DNA of 64,000 nt from Brevibacillus ruminantium (GCF_023746555.1 NZ_CP098755.1:2305001-2369000), one strand, 5' to 3'; positions 25,226 to 34,551 are shown, counted from the first letter of the stretch. Notes: generated by a model not told the origin, from the letters alone. A program made the numbers and translations.

Positions 25226-26545
25226 GTGAATCAAACGAATGATCGCACAAACACCCGGCGCATCACGGGAAACATTTTTAAAGGTTCGATCGGTAACCTG
25301 ATCGAGTGGTACGACTGGTACGTTTATTCGGCTTTTGCCGTGTATTTCTCGTCCGAGTTTTTTCCAAAAGGAGACACAACGAGCCAACTGCTCAATACTG
25401 CCGCTATCTTTGCCATCGGATTTTTAATGAGACCACTGGGAAGCCTGCTGATGGGTCGCTACGCAGACCGTCACGGCAGACGCGCAGCCTTGACACTATC
25501 CATCACAGTCATGGCAAGCGGATCACTGATTATTGCATTAACTCCAGGCTATAGTACAATTGGCATTTATGCTCCTATTATTCTCGTACTTGCACGTCTG
25601 TTACAAGGCTTATCACTTGGTGGGGAGTATGGAACATCTGCTACGTACCTGTCCGAAATGGCGAGCAGTGGTCGCAGAGGCTTTTATTCCAGCTTTCAGT
25701 ACGTAACCCTGATTGCCGGTCAGCTTTTGGCATTGGGTGTTCAGATCATTCTCCAGCAAGTACTCAGCGAAGCCGATATGCACACGTGGGGCTGGCGTAT
25801 ACCTTTCGTGATCGGTGCTCTTGGGGCATTGGTCGTTTTGTGGCTGCGCCGTTCGATGGACGAATCCGATCAATTCACGCAAATGGAGAAGAAGACAAAG
25901 GAAAGCGCTGGAACTCTTCGCGCATTGATGAAGTATCCAAAAGCCGTACTGACCGTAGTTGGACTTACGCTCGGTGGAACCATTGCTTTTAATACGTACA
26001 CAACTTACTTACAAAAGTTTATGGTGAATACCGTTGGCCTGCCGAAGGAAACCGTTAGCTGGATCAACTTTACGGCCCTGCTGGTATTTGTGGTGCTCCA
26101 GCCAATCGCCGGTATGCTGTCTGACCGGATCGGCCGACGCCCGCTATTAATGACTTTCGGTATCCTTGGAACACTGTTTACGGTTCCCATGTTCCTCTTG
26201 ATGGAACAAACAAAGAGTCCGATGGTTGCTTTCTTGCTCATGATGATGGGTCTGATTATTGTTACAGGCTATACATCTATCAATGCTATTGTAAAAGCTG
26301 AGCTATTCCCGACTGAAATTCGTGCGCTTGGTGTTGGATTCCCATACGCAATTACCGTAGCTGTGTTCGGTGGAACAGCGGAGTTCGTTGCCCTTGGCCT
26401 TAAAAATATCGGTTCGGAATCCCTCTTTTACTACTATGTAGCGGTCTGTATTGCGATTAGCTTGATCACTTACTGGCGTATGGGGGAGACCTCGAAATCA
26501 TCTCGTATTGAAGAAGAGCTTAATTCGAACATTAATGGCAACTAA
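25226..26545 (+). CDS. MFS transporter, metabolite:H+ symporter (MHS) family
   Basis: The 439-residue, 12-TM protein has the MHS/KgtP-ShiA signature GNLIEWYDWYVYSAFAVYFS near the N-terminus and the MFS loop 2-3 motif GRYADRHGRRAAL. Family members import organic acids or related solutes such as 2-oxoglutarate, shikimate, proline or citrate. It begins with GTG after AAGGAGG and is driven by the sigma-54 promoter at 25115. With the upstream kinase, regulator and TAXI protein it should form a ligand-induced uptake circuit. The ligand is not readable. Confidence 0.87.
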   Translation: MNQTNDRTNTRRITGNIFKGSIGNLIEWYDWYVYSAFAVYFSSEFFPKGDTTSQLLNTAAIFAIGFLMRPLGSLLMGRYADRHGRRAALTLSITVMASGSLIIALTPGYSTIGIYAPIILVLARLLQGLSLGGEYGTSATYLSEMASSGRRGFYSSFQYVTLIAGQLLALGVQIILQQVLSEADMHTWGWRIPFVIGALGALVVLWLRRSMDESDQFTQMEKKTKESAGTLRALMKYPKAVLTVVGLTLGGTIAFNTYTTYLQKFMVNTVGLPKETVSWINFTALLVFVVLQPIAGMLSDRIGRRPLLMTFGILGTLFTVPMFLLMEQTKSPMVAFLLMMMGLIIVTGYTSINAIVKAELFPTEIRALGVGFPYAITVAVFGGTAEFVALGLKNIGSESLFYYYVAVCIAISLITYWRMGETSKSSRIEEELNSNINGN

Positions 26546-26570
26546 TCATAAAAAGTGGAAAAAATATGCA

Positions 26571-26613
26571 TAGCCGAAAAAAGACGCGTGATGCGTCTTT
26601 TTTCTTTCGGCTA
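26571..26613 (+). terminator. Terminator of the MFS gene
   Basis: A nested stem is formed by TAGCCGAAA...TTTCGGCTA outside and AAAAAAGACGC...GCGTCTTTTTT inside. Confidence 0.85.
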
Positions 26614-26777
26614 AAGGATCTTACAAGGTACGCTTGGTCCGGTAAGCCACGTTCAATAATGTGATATAAGATTACGTCTGAGCTGAAACCCATCTACAGC
26701 TGAAACCTTTTCATATATCCTAGAGGCTGGTTTTTCTTTTAAGCCGTATCGGTTATATTGTTACAGGAGGGGTGTAC

Positions 26778-27455
26778 ATGTGCGGACGATTTACTTTTAC
26801 AACAAAACCGGATGTGATTTTTGATCGGTTTGACCTGGGGAGTATCCCGTTTGGTATCATACCGCGCTACAATATCGCACCGGGACAGCCTATCCCGGCC
26901 ATAATCGCAGATCAGGGCCATCGTAGGATTGGCCAGATTCGGTGGGGGCTGGTACCGTCATGGGCAACGGACGAAAAAGTGGGATACAAGATGATCAACG
27001 CCAGGGCAGAGACGTTGAAAGAGAAGCCAGCCTTTCGGCGTCTCTTCGAGCGCAAGCGCTGTATCATTCCAGCAGACGGTTTTTACGAGTGGAAGCAAAC
27101 AGAGTGTGGTAAACAGCCAATGAGAATCATGATGAAAGATGGTGGGCTTTTTGCTTTTGCGGGCTTGTATGATTCGTGGGTGCATCCAAACGGTGACAAG
27201 CTTCATACCTGCACGATCATCACGACCCGCCCCAACGAAGTCGTGAAAGCCATACATGACCGAATGCCGGTGATCTTGAGGCGAGAGGACGAATCAACCT
27301 GGTTAGATCGTGAAAGATTCGACGCGGATTTGTTGCAGTCACTGCTTGTTCCCTATGATGCCGAACAGATGCGAGCATACCCCGTATCGCCAATGGTTGG
27401 CAGTCCGAAAAACGATAGGATTGAATGTATGAAAGAAATAACAGAGTCCGTGTAG
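26778..27455 (+). CDS. SRAP domain protein (YedK/HMCES family)
   Basis: The 225-residue protein starts MCGRF, so Cys2 becomes the N-terminal nucleophile after Met removal. The ATG at 26778 was preferred over GTG 26772 for this reason and for the AGGAGGGG spacing. Other family motifs are PRYNIAPGQ (Asn), NARAET, ADGFYEWK (Glu) and HDRMPVIL (His). These proteins form a thiazolidine cross-link with abasic sites in single-stranded DNA. It ends tail-to-tail with the minus-strand gene at 27460. Its 3' end (27381-27416) is nearly repeated at 56461-56496. Confidence 0.92.
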   Translation: MCGRFTFTTKPDVIFDRFDLGSIPFGIIPRYNIAPGQPIPAIIADQGHRRIGQIRWGLVPSWATDEKVGYKMINARAETLKEKPAFRRLFERKRCIIPADGFYEWKQTECGKQPMRIMMKDGGLFAFAGLYDSWVHPNGDKLHTCTIITTRPNEVVKAIHDRMPVILRREDESTWLDRERFDADLLQSLLVPYDAEQMRAYPVSPMVGSPKNDRIECMKEITESV

Positions 27456-27459
27456 ATTT

Positions 27460-27885
27460 CTAGTTAAAGTTCACATTTTCAATTATTTTTAATGGATCAA
27501 AGTCATTGACGATTTGATAGACATTGCTTTCATTATCAAGTGTTATCCAAATGAAATTTTTGTTTTGAAGAATCTCCACACCAAACATACTGGATTTATT
27601 ACTGTATATTCTAATTGCATATGAACCGCTTTGTTTCGTGTGATTTGATTTTTTAAGCTCCATTCTCGAAAAATCCGTTAATATTTTTTCTACTAAAGCA
27701 GCATCCTTTATAGAGAGCCTCTTATTATCGGAATATCTTTCAATGTGGATGGTAACTGCGTCATCTTTACCAATCTTACTTAATATAATTTCTTCAAATG
27801 ATGTGTACTTCATTCTATCGATTGCAAAAAATATCCCAGAAACAGCGATGATGAAGACGATGATAACCGTTATCTTTCTTTTCAA
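27460..27885 (-). CDS. Small exported protein of unknown function
   Basis: The 141-residue product has one N-terminal hydrophobic segment (ITVIIVFIIAVSGIFFAI) and an extracellular beta-rich domain (AVTIHIERYSDN to YAIRIYSNKSSM). The start is TTG, overlapping the stop of a short upstream minus-strand frame (TTGA). That frame encodes the LPEWG-containing segment also found near 4250. No family was recognised with confidence. Confidence 0.55.
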   Translation of the reverse strand: MKRKITVIIVFIIAVSGIFFAIDRMKYTSFEEIILSKIGKDDAVTIHIERYSDNKRLSIKDAALVEKILTDFSRMELKKSNHTKQSGSYAIRIYSNKSSMFGVEILQNKNFIWITLDNESNVYQIVNDFDPLKIIENVNFN

Positions 27886-28037
27886 AAATGATCTTCCTCC
27901 TCAACAAGAAGGGCCGTCCTTCGAAATTCATTGCCCCATTCTGGCAGGTGGTGAAGGTGGCAGATATACCACTCTGAATACTTCGTTCATCCTGATAAAT
28001 GATAGCATAGCATAAGTTCTTAGGGTGCGGAAGTAGC
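27886..28037. other. Intergenic DNA with the second copy of the dispersed repeat
   Basis: The segment 27926-27976 resembles 4233-4277. A minus-strand frame here reads HLHHLPEWGNEFRR and runs into the start of the 27885 gene. It looks like a decayed coding remnant rather than a mobile element. Confidence 0.4.
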
Positions 28038-28376
28038 TCACGGAGCGAACCCATAAAAAAGTAAAATGAATATGAATTTAAGGGCAATCCCGACGCCAGA
28101 CGCTAAAGCTATGTACAATACGCAAATCAAGATACGAAAAACCAGTAATAGATTTCTATTTCTAGCAAAGCGGATTATTCTGAGCAAACCGATGATCAAC
28201 AGGGGCACGATGTAGAAATAGGAAAACAAATCAACCCATTCATATAATTTGAGAAACGCTTCCCTGGGGACAGGTCCTTGCTTCATGTTGTAGGTCATGA
28301 TGATGTAGAATCTTCCGCCTAAAAAAATCAGAGACAAGATAAGATAGGAATAGAGAAGTGCTTTGATTTTGTTCAT
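28038..28376 (-). CDS. Small integral membrane protein
   Basis: The 112-residue protein has three or four hydrophobic segments (LLYSYLILSLIFLG, LFSYFYIVPLLIIGLL, LLLVFRILICVLYIALASG and FIFILLFYG). The ATG at 28376 follows GGAGTG at a proper distance; longer starts have no ribosome binding site. The function is unknown and no neighbours share its strand. Confidence 0.6.
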   Translation of the reverse strand: MNKIKALLYSYLILSLIFLGGRFYIIMTYNMKQGPVPREAFLKLYEWVDLFSYFYIVPLLIIGLLRIIRFARNRNLLLVFRILICVLYIALASGVGIALKFIFILLFYGFAP

Positions 28377-28517
28377 GCATTTCACTCCAACTTTTTTTGT
28401 TACAGCTATATTAAAATTGGATGCAAAAAACGAAAAGTACCAAATAGTTTTGGTACCATCTCTATCCAAGCTTTCATTAGAAGAGTTTGTACATATGCTT
28501 AAAAAGAGGGTAAAGGG

Positions 28518-29123
28518 GTGAACGTTTTGATAATCTGGATAAATGGTGCATTTGGCGCCGGCAAAACACAGACGTCTTTTGAATTGCAGAGAAGGCTTCC
28601 CCATTCAATTGTGTTTGACCCGGAAAATGCAGGTTATTACATTCGAAAGAACATTCCGAGGGAACTCTCCAAAGGTGATTTTCAAGATTATACGATGTGG
28701 CGTGAAATGAATTATTCGATGCTAAAATACATGGACACCGAATATAGGGGCATTATTATTGTACCAATGACCATAGTTAACCCTCAGTATTTTAGTGAAA
28801 TTGTAGGTAAGTTAAGAGAAGATGGTGTCACTGTTCACCATTTTACGTTATGTGCTTCTAAAGAAGTTTTACTCAAGAGATTGCTCACGAGAGGTGAGGG
28901 GAAAAATTCGTGGGCTGCACAGCAAATAGATCGGTGTATAGCAGGATTGTCTAACGAGGTATTCCGGCATCATCTGGACACTGAAAATTTAACGGTTGGA
29001 ATGGTTTCAGAATCGATTGCCTCCATGTTACATATACCACTTCAACCAGATCAGCGAGGAAGAATTGAAAAATTGAAGGATCGAGTATTAACACAAATAA
29101 AGCATATTCGCTTCTTTACCTAA
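28518..29123 (+). CDS. tmrB: TmrB-like tunicamycin resistance ATP-binding protein
   Basis: The 201-residue P-loop protein starts with IIWINGAFGAGKTQTSFELQ (Walker A) and shares long stretches with B. subtilis TmrB as remembered: FHHT-type VHHFTLCASKEVLLKRL, GKNSWAAQQIDRCI and a C-terminal amphipathic helix. TmrB confers tunicamycin resistance, apparently by binding the drug at the membrane. GTG 28518 follows GAGGG; TTG 28527, next to AAGGGG, would give a start more like TmrB. Length agrees with TmrB (197 residues). Confidence 0.85.
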   Translation: MNVLIIWINGAFGAGKTQTSFELQRRLPHSIVFDPENAGYYIRKNIPRELSKGDFQDYTMWREMNYSMLKYMDTEYRGIIIVPMTIVNPQYFSEIVGKLREDGVTVHHFTLCASKEVLLKRLLTRGEGKNSWAAQQIDRCIAGLSNEVFRHHLDTENLTVGMVSESIASMLHIPLQPDQRGRIEKLKDRVLTQIKHIRFFT

Positions 29124-29190
29124 CAACGGGCAGCACTGTTGTTTCCGTGAAATGCTTGGTATTTTGATTTACGACGAAGGAGGAACCGTT

Positions 29191-29724
29191 ATGCTGCCGA
29201 GTTTTCAAACAGAACGTCTTTTCCTCAGGCCCCGCACTTTGGATGACTTCAACGAATGTTTGGCAATGGATAAAGATTCAGAGGTAACCAAATATATTCC
29301 GGGGCCATGGAGCGACCCGGTGCAACATGAACGCTTTCTTAGCGAGCGGATTCAGAAGTCGTTTGGGCCAGGACTCGGCTATTGGTCTATATTCCCGAAG
29401 GAGCAGTCATCACAGTTCGTTGGTTGGATACTTTTAATCCCTTACGATGGTATTGGACCGGAGATTGAAATTGGCTGGCGGTTAAATCGATTTGCTTGGG
29501 GGAAGGGCTATGCAACGGAAGCCGCACGAAGAGTTCTTGAACATGCCTTTAAAACAGTAGGTGTAGGTCGTGTTGTTGCCGACATACATCCAGAAAATCA
29601 GCCGTCAATAAGGGTAGCCGAGAAAATAGGGCTTACGTTCGTTGGAGATAGCATGCATGATGGATTTCCTTGCAAATCCTATGTGATGACAAGGAATGAT
29701 TATAGTGACCACTACGGAGTATAG
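29191..29724 (+). CDS. GNAT acetyltransferase, RimJ/RimL type
   Basis: The 177-residue protein begins LPSFQTERLFLRPRTLDDFN, typical of RimJ/RimL-like GNAT enzymes. It has the acetyl-CoA-binding region (GYATEAARRVLEHAF) and a conserved tail (NQPSIRVAEKIGLTFVGD). Such proteins acetylate protein N-termini, amino groups or small molecules. ATG 29191 was chosen for the AAGGAGG just upstream. A GGTCCCCTT/AAGGGGACC hairpin at 29761-29787 follows the gene. Confidence 0.82.
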   Translation: MLPSFQTERLFLRPRTLDDFNECLAMDKDSEVTKYIPGPWSDPVQHERFLSERIQKSFGPGLGYWSIFPKEQSSQFVGWILLIPYDGIGPEIEIGWRLNRFAWGKGYATEAARRVLEHAFKTVGVGRVVADIHPENQPSIRVAEKIGLTFVGDSMHDGFPCKSYVMTRNDYSDHYGV

Positions 29725-29760
29725 ATTTTAATCTAATCCAAAACGATATGTTCACCTTTT

Positions 29761-29801
29761 GGTCCCCTTCTAACGTAAAAGGGGACCGATACGTAATTTT
29801 T
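29761..29801. terminator. Hairpin between convergent genes
   Basis: GGTCCCCTT pairs with AAGGGGACC, followed after nine bases by a T run. It lies between the GNAT gene and the convergent B3/B4 gene. Confidence 0.55.
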
Positions 29802-29846
29802 GTCTATATCGACTCACAGGGCCTCTTTTTTAAACACAATCTGACC

Positions 29847-30557
29847 TTAAGCAAAGATTGTAATTTCCCTATTATTACTATCTAATACTTCAATCTTCAC
29901 ATGACCACCAAGATGATGTGACACGAAATCAGACAATTCTTTAAGCGCCATATGAAACTCATCGCTTCTTGATTCATCGATTGATTCAATACAGAGAAAT
30001 GCATTTTTCGTATTTTCTGTGAGCATCGTCCTCTGAGCTTCACGCCAATTCCAGCATCTGCATATGGCACCTTCATCATCTTTATACACAATTTCACCTT
30101 CATAGGGCGAAGCATTTTCATCACTTCCCAATGGGATAAACGGTTCGTTGCCATTTGCCTGCGTTAGCCGAAGATCGCCTGCAAAAGTATCGATATCTTC
30201 TCCGCCACACGGAAGCCCGTAACGCAAGGAAATGGAATTATAGATGTCAACAAGCGGGTTTATTGTTCCGATATGATTGCCGTTTTTCACTCTTTTTAAT
30301 AAAGCTTCAATGGAACACCTTGCCCCTTTTTTTGTCTTGAATTTCTGAAAAGCTTCTCGCCAAACGAATATGACTGGATTACTGCTGAATTCCTCCAGCT
30401 TGAGAAATTTATGTGCTTCTTTCTCTGCCTCCTGCAGCAGCTTCTCGTAGATTTCAACGTCCCTTTTTGAATTATCAATTCCCTGGCAAATCACGGTGCC
30501 TATTTTTGCATGAGGGAATAACGACCAAAAATCATCTTCAATGATAAATCTAGGCAT
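29847..30557 (-). CDS. B3/B4 tRNA-binding domain protein
   Basis: The 236-residue protein resembles free-standing B3/B4 domains of the phenylalanyl-tRNA synthetase beta chain. Its pattern includes WREAFQKFKTKKGARCSIEALLKR, NPLVDIYNSISLRYGLPCGGEDID and a cysteine/tryptophan segment (AICRCWNWREAQRTM). Such free proteins are thought to edit mischarged tRNA or act as related hydrolases. ATG 30557, nine bases after GGAG, is preferred over 30572. It is a single-gene unit. Confidence 0.8.
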   Translation of the reverse strand: MPRFIIEDDFWSLFPHAKIGTVICQGIDNSKRDVEIYEKLLQEAEKEAHKFLKLEEFSSNPVIFVWREAFQKFKTKKGARCSIEALLKRVKNGNHIGTINPLVDIYNSISLRYGLPCGGEDIDTFAGDLRLTQANGNEPFIPLGSDENASPYEGEIVYKDDEGAICRCWNWREAQRTMLTENTKNAFLCIESIDESRSDEFHMALKELSDFVSHHLGGHVKIEVLDSNNREITIFA

Positions 30558-30642
30558 CAACGATCGCTCCATTCATCACGAATTGTCTTGATAGAATCGT
30601 TATTAGTTTTGTCATAGCACGATAAATTTCATCACAAACCCC

Positions 30643-31281
30643 TTATGTTTTGGAGGGGCTCGCAAAGGCGGAGAATATCCCGAGGGCAATATAAAAATAA
30701 CCAGTTATCCGATTCAGCAACTTTGGACGCGCTTTACTACCCGTAATCCGCTTTCTAATACTTGCTGCAAGAACTGCATACAGACCATCACTCATAAAAG
30801 CTAGGATAATAAATATCGTTCCTAAAAGCAAAAATTGTACGGTGACTGATCCAGCAGAAGGTGATATGAACTGCGGAAAGAAGGCTAAAAAAAAGAGTGC
30901 TGTCTTCGGATTCATTATTTCTACGAGCGCTGATTCGTAAAATATCTTTACCAATTTTTTGCGAGGGGCTTTTGGAATCTCTGAAGTCGTACCATCAGAT
31001 GTAGAAAATAAAGTCTTGCACCCCAAATAGATCAGATAAGCAGCACCCAAGTATTTCACGATGTTAAAGGCTGTTGCTGATGTCATCAGGATCGCAGAAA
31101 CTCCTATTGCTCCGGCCAAAACGTGAACAGAACCACCAAGAGATACACCAAGAACGGATACCAGACCCGCTTTCTTCCCTTGATCGATGCTTCTAGCCAT
31201 AATATAGAATACAGCGGGTCCAGGTATGATTAACAATGTAGCAGCAGCCACTACAAATAGCCAAATCGTTGAAAACTCCAT
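30643..31281 (-). CDS. LysE/RhtB-family amino acid exporter
   Basis: The 212-residue, six-TM protein has the LysE/RhtB N-terminal signature LLIIPGPAVFYIMARSIDQGKKAG and ALVEIMNPKTALFFLAFFPQFI. Members export amino acids such as threonine, homoserine or leucine. ATG 31281 lies nine bases after AAGGAG. It ends near 30643 with no clear partner; the PaiB-like gene lies upstream on the same strand. Confidence 0.85.
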   Translation of the reverse strand: MEFSTIWLFVVAAATLLIIPGPAVFYIMARSIDQGKKAGLVSVLGVSLGGSVHVLAGAIGVSAILMTSATAFNIVKYLGAAYLIYLGCKTLFSTSDGTTSEIPKAPRKKLVKIFYESALVEIMNPKTALFFLAFFPQFISPSAGSVTVQFLLLGTIFIILAFMSDGLYAVLAASIRKRITGSKARPKLLNRITGYFYIALGIFSAFASPSKT

Positions 31282-31352
31282 AAAATGCAACTCCTTGTTG
31301 TATATTTTCCCATGATGGAACCGGACTCCTCCTCGGCAGGTAAAAAGCAGTG

Positions 31353-31970
31353 TTACCCTTTATTTGTAAGGTTCTTTTTCATCAAGGAGGCAATTTGTTG
31401 CTCGGCTGAAAATGAAATCTGTTCCAACTGTTTGATAACGAGCCCTTGTCTGTGTAAGGAATGGTTTTGACTTAGTTTTGCTTTCCCTTCCATCCGATCG
31501 ATTTTTATTTTGAATCCTTGCACACCTTTGTTCATACCGGCGAGAAACTTCGCATCCACATCCTGCAATCTGTAAGAGCTGTCGGGGGTTTCATACTTCA
31601 GTACCATTTCATTCAAGGATCTCATCAACTCGTCCTCATCCTGGATTAGCTCAACTTCTCCGTAAACATGAACGGTCACATAATTCCACGTTGGCACTGC
31701 TTTATCGGTCTCATACCATGAGGGAGAAATATAACAATGAGGACCGTGGAAAACAGCTAAGATTGTCTGATTTTGAATATCCTGCCACTGCGGGTTCGGA
31801 CGGGCAAAATGACCGTACAAATAGGTTTTCTCCTTATTCAACACTAAAGGTAAATGTGTAGCGAAGGGTATTCCTTTATGAATGGAAAACAATGTTGCAA
31901 AACTGTTCTCCTGTATGACATTGTAAGCGGCGGTTACTTCTTTCATCGAAAAATGCTCTGGGATATACAT
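31353..31970 (-). CDS. paiB: PaiB-like FMN-binding negative regulator
   Basis: The 205-residue protein starts [12 protein letters not shown] and carries the PaiB family core [30 protein letters not shown] and [18 protein letters not shown]. In B. subtilis, PaiB with PaiA represses sporulation and protease genes; related proteins bind FMN. ATG 31970 follows GAGGAGG. It is transcribed divergently from a MocR-type regulator, which may control it. Confidence 0.85.
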   Translation of the reverse strand: MYIPEHFSMKEVTAAYNVIQENSFATLFSIHKGIPFATHLPLVLNKEKTYLYGHFARPNPQWQDIQNQTILAVFHGPHCYISPSWYETDKAVPTWNYVTVHVYGEVELIQDEDELMRSLNEMVLKYETPDSSYRLQDVDAKFLAGMNKGVQGFKIKIDRMEGKAKLSQNHSLHRQGLVIKQLEQISFSAEQQIASLMKKNLTNKG

Positions 31971-32037
31971 GTGAAACCTCCTCAATCCTATATTTGACAA
32001 ACATCAAATATCCTTTACCGGTATGATAGTATTAAAA

Positions 32038-32065
32038 CTGACATTTAAAAAGGTACAATTATAAA
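32038..32065 (+). promoter_or_regulatory. Probable promoter of the MocR gene
   Basis: CTGACA at 32038-32043 and TATAAA at 32060-32065, with 16-bp spacing, lie in the divergent region between paiB and the MocR-type gene. Confidence 0.4.
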
Positions 32066-32092
32066 CAAATATACATGTCAGAGGGGATGCAT

Positions 32093-33472
32093 ATGATCAA
32101 TACCATGTTTACCTTCAAAGATAATTCCCCAAAATACGAACAAATCTACGAGAAATTTAAATCATTTATTGAGCACGGCGATATTCTGGCGAATGAGAAA
32201 TTGCCCTCCATTCGTCAACTTGCAGATTCCTTACATGTAAGCCGTAATACAACATTAATGGCATATGAGCAACTTGTTGCTGAAGGGTATATTCGTGGAG
32301 AGGGCCGAAAAGGTTATTTTGTAAATGAATTAGAGCCCCTATTATCTCAAGAGGTATTAGAATCTAAAAATAAAAAGCAAACAGAGTCAAAGAAACCCCC
32401 GGTAGTGAATTTCAGGGCGGATGCCGTTGATCAAACACATTTCCCACTGAAAATTTGGAGGAGAATTGCCAATCAAGTATTAACATTACCGGATAGCTTT
32501 CGATATGGAGAACCATTTGGGGAAGCATGTTTGCGCGAACAAATCTCCACCTATTTATTTCAATCACGCGGAGTAAAAACGAATGCGAATGCTATTATTA
32601 TCGGAAGCAGTACCCAACAAATGCTTGTATACCTTGGGCATATACTGAAGGATGAATTCCAGAGTATTATCGTTGAAGACCCTGGTTACGACGGTGCTAG
32701 GGAAGCCTTTCAATTCCATCGTTTTATGTTTGAAACTTTGCCGGTTTATGAAACCGGTGCCGATCTTTCACAATTAGAACAAATGAATTCACGATTGCTC
32801 TATATAACCCCTTCGCATCAAAGCCCACTTGGAGTAAGCATGTCGATTCAACAACGGCAAATGCTTATTCATTGGGTTAACAAGATGTGTGGATATATTA
32901 TCGAAGACGATTATGATAGTGAATTTCGCTATACACAAAAACCATTTCCTGCTCTTGCCTCCATCGATTCAGCAAGAGTCATTTATTTAGGGAATTTCTC
33001 AAAATCATTTCTTCCAGGAATCCGTTTATCTTATATGGTGCTGCCCGAGTCAATTTTAAACCGTTATAAATTGCATTTTACTCGTTTTGAGAGTCCTGCT
33101 TCGCTTTTCAGCCAGCTCACAATGGCAAAATTTATGGAATTGGGAGAATGGAATCGCCACATTAAACGAATGCGTCTTGTGTATAAGAGGAAAATGCTGT
33201 ACTTAGTATCTGAACTAAAAAAGCAATTTGGCCAAAATATCTCGATTATCGGCGAGCAGTCTGGTTTATACTTATTAATCAAATTACACCTGGGCCGTTC
33301 AGAAGAATGGTTAATCGAGCGCGCTTCTTCTTATGGTGTAAGAGTGTGCCCCACCTCAATCTACTTTATTAAGAATAATACAGATCATCCAATCATTAAG
33401 CTTGGATTTAGTCATCTTTCTTGTGATGAAATTGAGCTTGGTGTCAGGCTCTTAAAAAAGGCATGGATGTGA
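32093..33472 (+). CDS. MocR-type regulator (GntR HTH fused to aminotransferase)
   Basis: The 459-residue protein has a GntR winged helix (residues ~10-75: LPSIRQLADSLHVSRNTTLMAYEQL) joined by a linker to a fold-type I PLP aminotransferase domain. The PLP lysine is in GNFSKSFLPGIRLSY and the Asp contact in IIEDDYDSEFRY. MocR proteins sense PLP or amino-compound adducts. It lies divergent to paiB with 122 bases between the starts. ATG 32093 is placed by GAGGGG. A role in controlling paiB or the downstream lysE-like gene is inferred. Confidence 0.85.
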   Translation: MINTMFTFKDNSPKYEQIYEKFKSFIEHGDILANEKLPSIRQLADSLHVSRNTTLMAYEQLVAEGYIRGEGRKGYFVNELEPLLSQEVLESKNKKQTESKKPPVVNFRADAVDQTHFPLKIWRRIANQVLTLPDSFRYGEPFGEACLREQISTYLFQSRGVKTNANAIIIGSSTQQMLVYLGHILKDEFQSIIVEDPGYDGAREAFQFHRFMFETLPVYETGADLSQLEQMNSRLLYITPSHQSPLGVSMSIQQRQMLIHWVNKMCGYIIEDDYDSEFRYTQKPFPALASIDSARVIYLGNFSKSFLPGIRLSYMVLPESILNRYKLHFTRFESPASLFSQLTMAKFMELGEWNRHIKRMRLVYKRKMLYLVSELKKQFGQNISIIGEQSGLYLLIKLHLGRSEEWLIERASSYGVRVCPTSIYFIKNNTDHPIIKLGFSHLSCDEIELGVRLLKKAWM

Positions 33473-33534
33473 ATGGAAAGGTTTGAAAATGGTGCCGTTC
33501 TTCAAGGTGAAAGTACCCGGGGGAATTATATCAC

Positions 33535-33565
33535 TTGCACGTGACGTAACGTCATGTTTTATAGT
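33535..33565 (+). promoter_or_regulatory. MerR-type promoter with 19-bp spacer and dyad
   Basis: TTGCAC (33535-33540) and TATAGT (33560-33565) are 19 bp apart, the over-long spacing typical of promoters activated by MerR proteins. The spacer contains the perfect dyad TGACGT-A-ACGTCA (33542-33554). It lies 43 bases upstream of the merR-like gene. Confidence 0.75.
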
Positions 33566-33607
33566 GTAGATACCGGTAATCAGATGCGCAGCAAAAAAGA
33601 GGTGATT

Positions 33608-34105
33608 ATGAAGCGACTTTGGAAGGTGGGGGAGCTAGCTAAGCTCACGGGACTCACGATACGAACATTGAGGTTTAACGATCAGATCGGCCTGTTTTCC
33701 CCGTCGGCGCATTCCGATTCGGGGCACAGGCTGTATAACGAGGCCGACCTCTCGAGATTGCAGCAAATTTTGTCGCTAAAAGAGCTTGGCTTATCGCTAG
33801 AGGAGATTAAGTCCGTAGTAACCGGCGGGCACTTCAGTCCGCTGGAAATCGTGTCGCTGCAAATCGACCGTCTGAAAGAAACGATCCGGAAGCAACAAAA
33901 GCTTTTGGCCGAATTGGAATATGTCTCCAACCTGATGCATTTGAAGCAACCTGTCACGGTCGAAGATTTTACAAAATTATTGGAAATGATGAAAAAGAAC
34001 AATGAAAAAATGATCCTCGAACGCCGGATGACTTGGGAGCGCCACCTGGACCTGCTGGGAGACTTGCTAGACAAGGATGCCGAGGAATCGAATCAAGGGA
34101 GCTGA
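33608..34105 (+). CDS. MerR-family regulator
   Basis: The 165-residue protein has an N-terminal MerR HTH (LWKVGELAKLTGLTIRTLRFND, with GHRLYNEADLSRLQQI) and a coiled-coil dimerisation helix. There is no metal-binding cysteine, so it is of the drug- or redox-responsive kind. It starts after AGAGGTG and is followed within six bases by two SRPBCC genes. The promoter at 33535-33565 has the spacing and dyad expected for its own binding. Confidence 0.87.
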   Translation: MKRLWKVGELAKLTGLTIRTLRFNDQIGLFSPSAHSDSGHRLYNEADLSRLQQILSLKELGLSLEEIKSVVTGGHFSPLEIVSLQIDRLKETIRKQQKLLAELEYVSNLMHLKQPVTVEDFTKLLEMMKKNNEKMILERRMTWERHLDLLGDLLDKDAEESNQGS

Positions 34106-34110
34106 AAATC

Positions 34111-34551
34111 ATGAACGAACGATTTGCCGTTCATAACACTTTCGTCGTAGAACGGGTGTACAAGGCCACGCCAGCAAAGGTTTTTGCCTATTGGGCAGAC
34201 CCACGCCTGAAAGAGCAATGGTTTTCAAAAGCGAATGAGTTTGACTTCCGAATCGGTGGTGGAGAAAGCAGTCAAGGCGGGCCTCCCGGTGGACCGGTAT
34301 TTACCTTCGATGCCCGGTACCACGACATTGTGCCGGACGAGCGCATCGTTTACAGCTACACTTTGGATATGGGCGAGACGCGGGTGTCCGTTTCCGTAAC
34401 GACCGTCGAGTTCAAGCTGGAGGGCGAAGGCACAAAGCTGATTTTCACAGAGCAAGGCGTCTTCCTGGACGGCCACGATACGCCGGCTCAGCGTGAGCAC
34501 GGCACCAAGGAGATGCTGGACAAGCTGGTTGTGTTGCTGGAGATCGGCTAA
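34111..34551 (+). CDS. SRPBCC (AHSA1-like) protein 1
   Basis: The 146-residue START/AHSA1-like protein opens with VERVYKATPAKVFAYWADPRLKEQWF and ends with the long C-terminal helix typical of the family. SRPBCC proteins have a deep ligand-binding pocket. It is in an operon with the MerR gene and a second SRPBCC gene. Together these suggest a sensing or sequestration unit for a hydrophobic compound. ATG 34111 follows AGGGAG. Confidence 0.83.
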   Translation: MNERFAVHNTFVVERVYKATPAKVFAYWADPRLKEQWFSKANEFDFRIGGGESSQGGPPGGPVFTFDARYHDIVPDERIVYSYTLDMGETRVSVSVTTVEFKLEGEGTKLIFTEQGVFLDGHDTPAQREHGTKEMLDKLVVLLEIG

